Assembly (NCBI GenBank): GCA_024362935.1
Contig: JANCRA010000001.1
Coordinates: 55,249,930-55,313,929, forward strand
DNA length: 64,000 nucleotides
Origin: Setophaga petechia
Taxonomy: Eukaryota > Chordata > Aves > Passeriformes > Parulidae
Reading direction: 5' to 3'
Shown here in pieces: positions 62,014 through 64,000 of the stretch. Every line of letters begins with the position of its first letter. Within the stretch, counting starts at the first letter, position 1. The notes beneath the pieces were generated by a model that worked only from the letters and a program-made list of their open reading frames with translations, did no database searches and had not been told where the DNA came from. The position numbers were made by a program, and so were the translations under genes.

Positions 62014-64000
62014 AAAAAATAAAATATGCACTAAAGCAACATTCACAAAACCCAGCTGTGTCAATTGTCCATGTGTACAGTATAGTACATATATACATTC
62101 ACCGTGACACAGGCCATCTCCACAATTATACCTTCACGGGTGCTTTGGGCTGCCTGGTTAATTTCAGTGCCTGTGAACAGGAAACAAAACAGTCACTTTT
62201 TATACCCTTAAAAGACAAGCAACAGAACAAGGTAAGAGTCTCATTTATAAAGGGCAACAAAACACTGTGTGTACTTCTGAGTGGCTGAGAGAGGAGTCAG
62301 CGTGCAGCTGACAGGCTGTGGGCTCTGAGATGATGCTTGTGTCTCATAGCCCATCACAAGCTCCCCTTACACAGAGAGCCTTACAGAGGAGTCACAAGGA
62401 CTATGGCTACAGTGCCTGTGAAGGAAGCAGAGCTGGGTCTCAGGTGCCTTTTACAAAGTGACCATTTGGACCCTACTCAAACCACTCATGGCACAGATAG
62501 AAGAGCTTCAGACTTACTTAAGGAAAGACAGTGAAGAAAATGTGTGCCAACACCTTTGTGTCCCTGGCTTCCTTCCACATGGCTCAAAGCCTGCTCAGAG
62601 GATAATCACTGCTGCAGTGGTGGATGTCATGCACCTTTGATATTTATACCCTCCTTTCTGAGAAAAGGTAAGAAATAGCCAAAGTCCATCAGCCCAGAGC
62701 TGATCTTATGCCAGGGGACACCTGACATCTTTGTAGCTCCATTGTTGCTGAGGAAGAAAGAAACCTCTTTCTTTTTTGACAGCAGGGTCCAGCTCTGTGT
62801 TCCTCACAGGGCTGGCCAATTATGGTGGCTGAGATATTTATTCAGTGTGTGACAAAAGTTCAGCCCAGTGCTCATGCTTCCAGTTTGGCAGGAAGCAGCC
62901 TCTCTAAGTAAGGAGAGAAATGTGATATGCTCAGAAAGCATTAGGTTTTCAGCTGCTCCTGGGCAGCAGTGTGGGCACTGGGAGGGATGCTGGCTCTTGG
63001 TGTGCTCAGCAGCAAAAAAGTCTCTGTGCCTTCTTAGGTGGGACAAATTGGCCCAGGTGAGAGGAATTTAGACAAATTAGCAAATTCCTGAAATTTGGAA
63101 CTTCTGTTTTTCTGAAGGAAGTCTTTTGGGTGAAGAGCCCTGACAGACTGGCATTTTTCTGACTTCTTGTTTCCAGCAGGTTGGCTAAACAAGCAATTTT
63201 CAGTCTGAGAGATGCCTGATGGGGCTTCTTATTGTAGATATTAACCTTTAATATTGTACACTTAAAGCTTGTAAGCACTGCTTGAAAATCACTCCAGCAC
63301 AAATGTAAACCCTTAAAAAAACCCCAAACCTTTAAAAATAAATGGGATATATTCCCCTCAGAAACACCAGCATTTAACTATTGTTAAATCCAGCCCTTTG
63401 AGATTAGACTTTTGGATATTATTCAGCAAGAGACTTTGGAGAGAGAGACATCATTCCACACTTTGTTTGGGGAAACAATTTTTTAACTTTGTAGTTTGGC
63501 AGATTCTGCTGCCATATTTACAAAGTAGAAATACCTTAGTGTAGATGAACCTCTAAATATTTAAATTCAATTTCATACAACCCGATCACATGTACTATCA
63601 TAATTAAGTAAGAATGTCACTGCAGTTGAGTACTGTGACTGGATAACTGCCTCCCCCTGCAAGAGAGATGCCAAAATGAAGCCAAGGTGTTTGTAGAAAA
63701 TAAACATCAAGGGTGATGATGACATGTTTATTTTCAAAGCAGGAGACCATTATCCAGTCACAACATTCACTTCTATTATACTTATTGCAACCAGAGCCAA
63801 CCTCATTGATTTTTTTCAAAGAGTAATTAAAATAACATTTGTGAATAATACAGAAGACCAACTGAAGAAACTGCAGCAACAGAACAACAATCCCCCAAAG
63901 TGGTTCTACAGTGGCATTACAGTCTGCTTAGCACAGGAGGTTTATTTGATGCTTAATGAATAAGAAACTAGTGCTGGTGAACTGTAAATCTCTCCAGTAC

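Larger units (their letters stand above)
51816..64000. other. AT-rich gene-free region
   Basis: No exon was supported over 12 kb. Open frames such as - 55171-55656 (161 codons) and - 56507-56803 have no recognisable domain. The segment holds a G/T-rich stretch (53143-53240), a perfect palindrome (53298-53323) and an AT/GATA microsatellite (61974-62013). In human, SLC10A7 follows on the - strand. Its C-terminal exons were searched for by eye and not seen. Confidence 0.5.

Noticed and set aside
51816..64000. Last exons of SLC10A7 on the - strand, expected from human synteny
   Set aside because: None of its transmembrane or C-terminal segments could be seen; the gene probably starts beyond the window.

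Overview
The window reads as nuclear DNA of a bird, or a closely related sauropsid. It has intron-split genes with GT-AG junctions, CpG-island promoters on an AT-rich background, AATAAA poly(A) signals, three pieces of the CR1 LINE typical of bird genomes, and two solo retroviral LTRs. Compact introns and the LSM6-REELD1 gene order (as on human 4q31) fit a bird. The species cannot be fixed from the sequence alone.

Layout. Positions 1-16.7 kb are gene-poor: no coding exon could be supported, only short ORFs, a 22-bp tandem duplication and simple repeats. A 300-bp solo LTR lies at 16.73-17.03 kb. A CR1 fragment at about 19.87-20.07 kb directly precedes a CpG island (20.19-20.65 kb), the LSM6 promoter. 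LSM6 has three coding exons on the + strand (21378-26179) and encodes the complete 80-residue RNA-binding LSm protein. A second solo LTR of the same family lies at 29.99-30.30 kb. REELD1 follows on the + strand. A probable noncoding first exon lies in a small CpG island at 33.3 kb, and coding exons run from 34508 to 41901. They give a signal peptide, a reeler domain, a low-complexity stalk, one transmembrane helix and a short cytoplasmic tail. Exon phases show that at least one middle exon was not located.

REELD1 is flanked by two same-orientation copies of a roughly 0.6-kb sequence (31.01-31.61 and 46.44-47.04 kb). The second copy begins where an orphan CpG island (46.18-46.44 kb, with a CTCF-like and a YY1-like site) ends. 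Next, on the - strand, is a complete five-exon acrosin-type serine protease gene (51340 down to 48515; 511 codons plus stop by my splicing). Its last exon carries a minisatellite of exact 30-bp units that encodes a Pro/Trp-rich tail. From 51.8 kb to the end I see only a CR1 edge, palindromes, simple repeats and AT-rich DNA. SLC10A7, the human neighbour, was looked for and not found.

The three genes are not a pathway. LSM6 is a housekeeping RNA-processing subunit, REELD1 is a predicted membrane protein, and the acrosin-type gene is expected to be a sperm protease. The most unusual parts are the in-register minisatellite tail with all six frames open, a near-perfect hairpin in a REELD1 intron, a 45-bp tandem repeat that copies the LSM6 first-exon splice donor, and direct repeats around REELD1.
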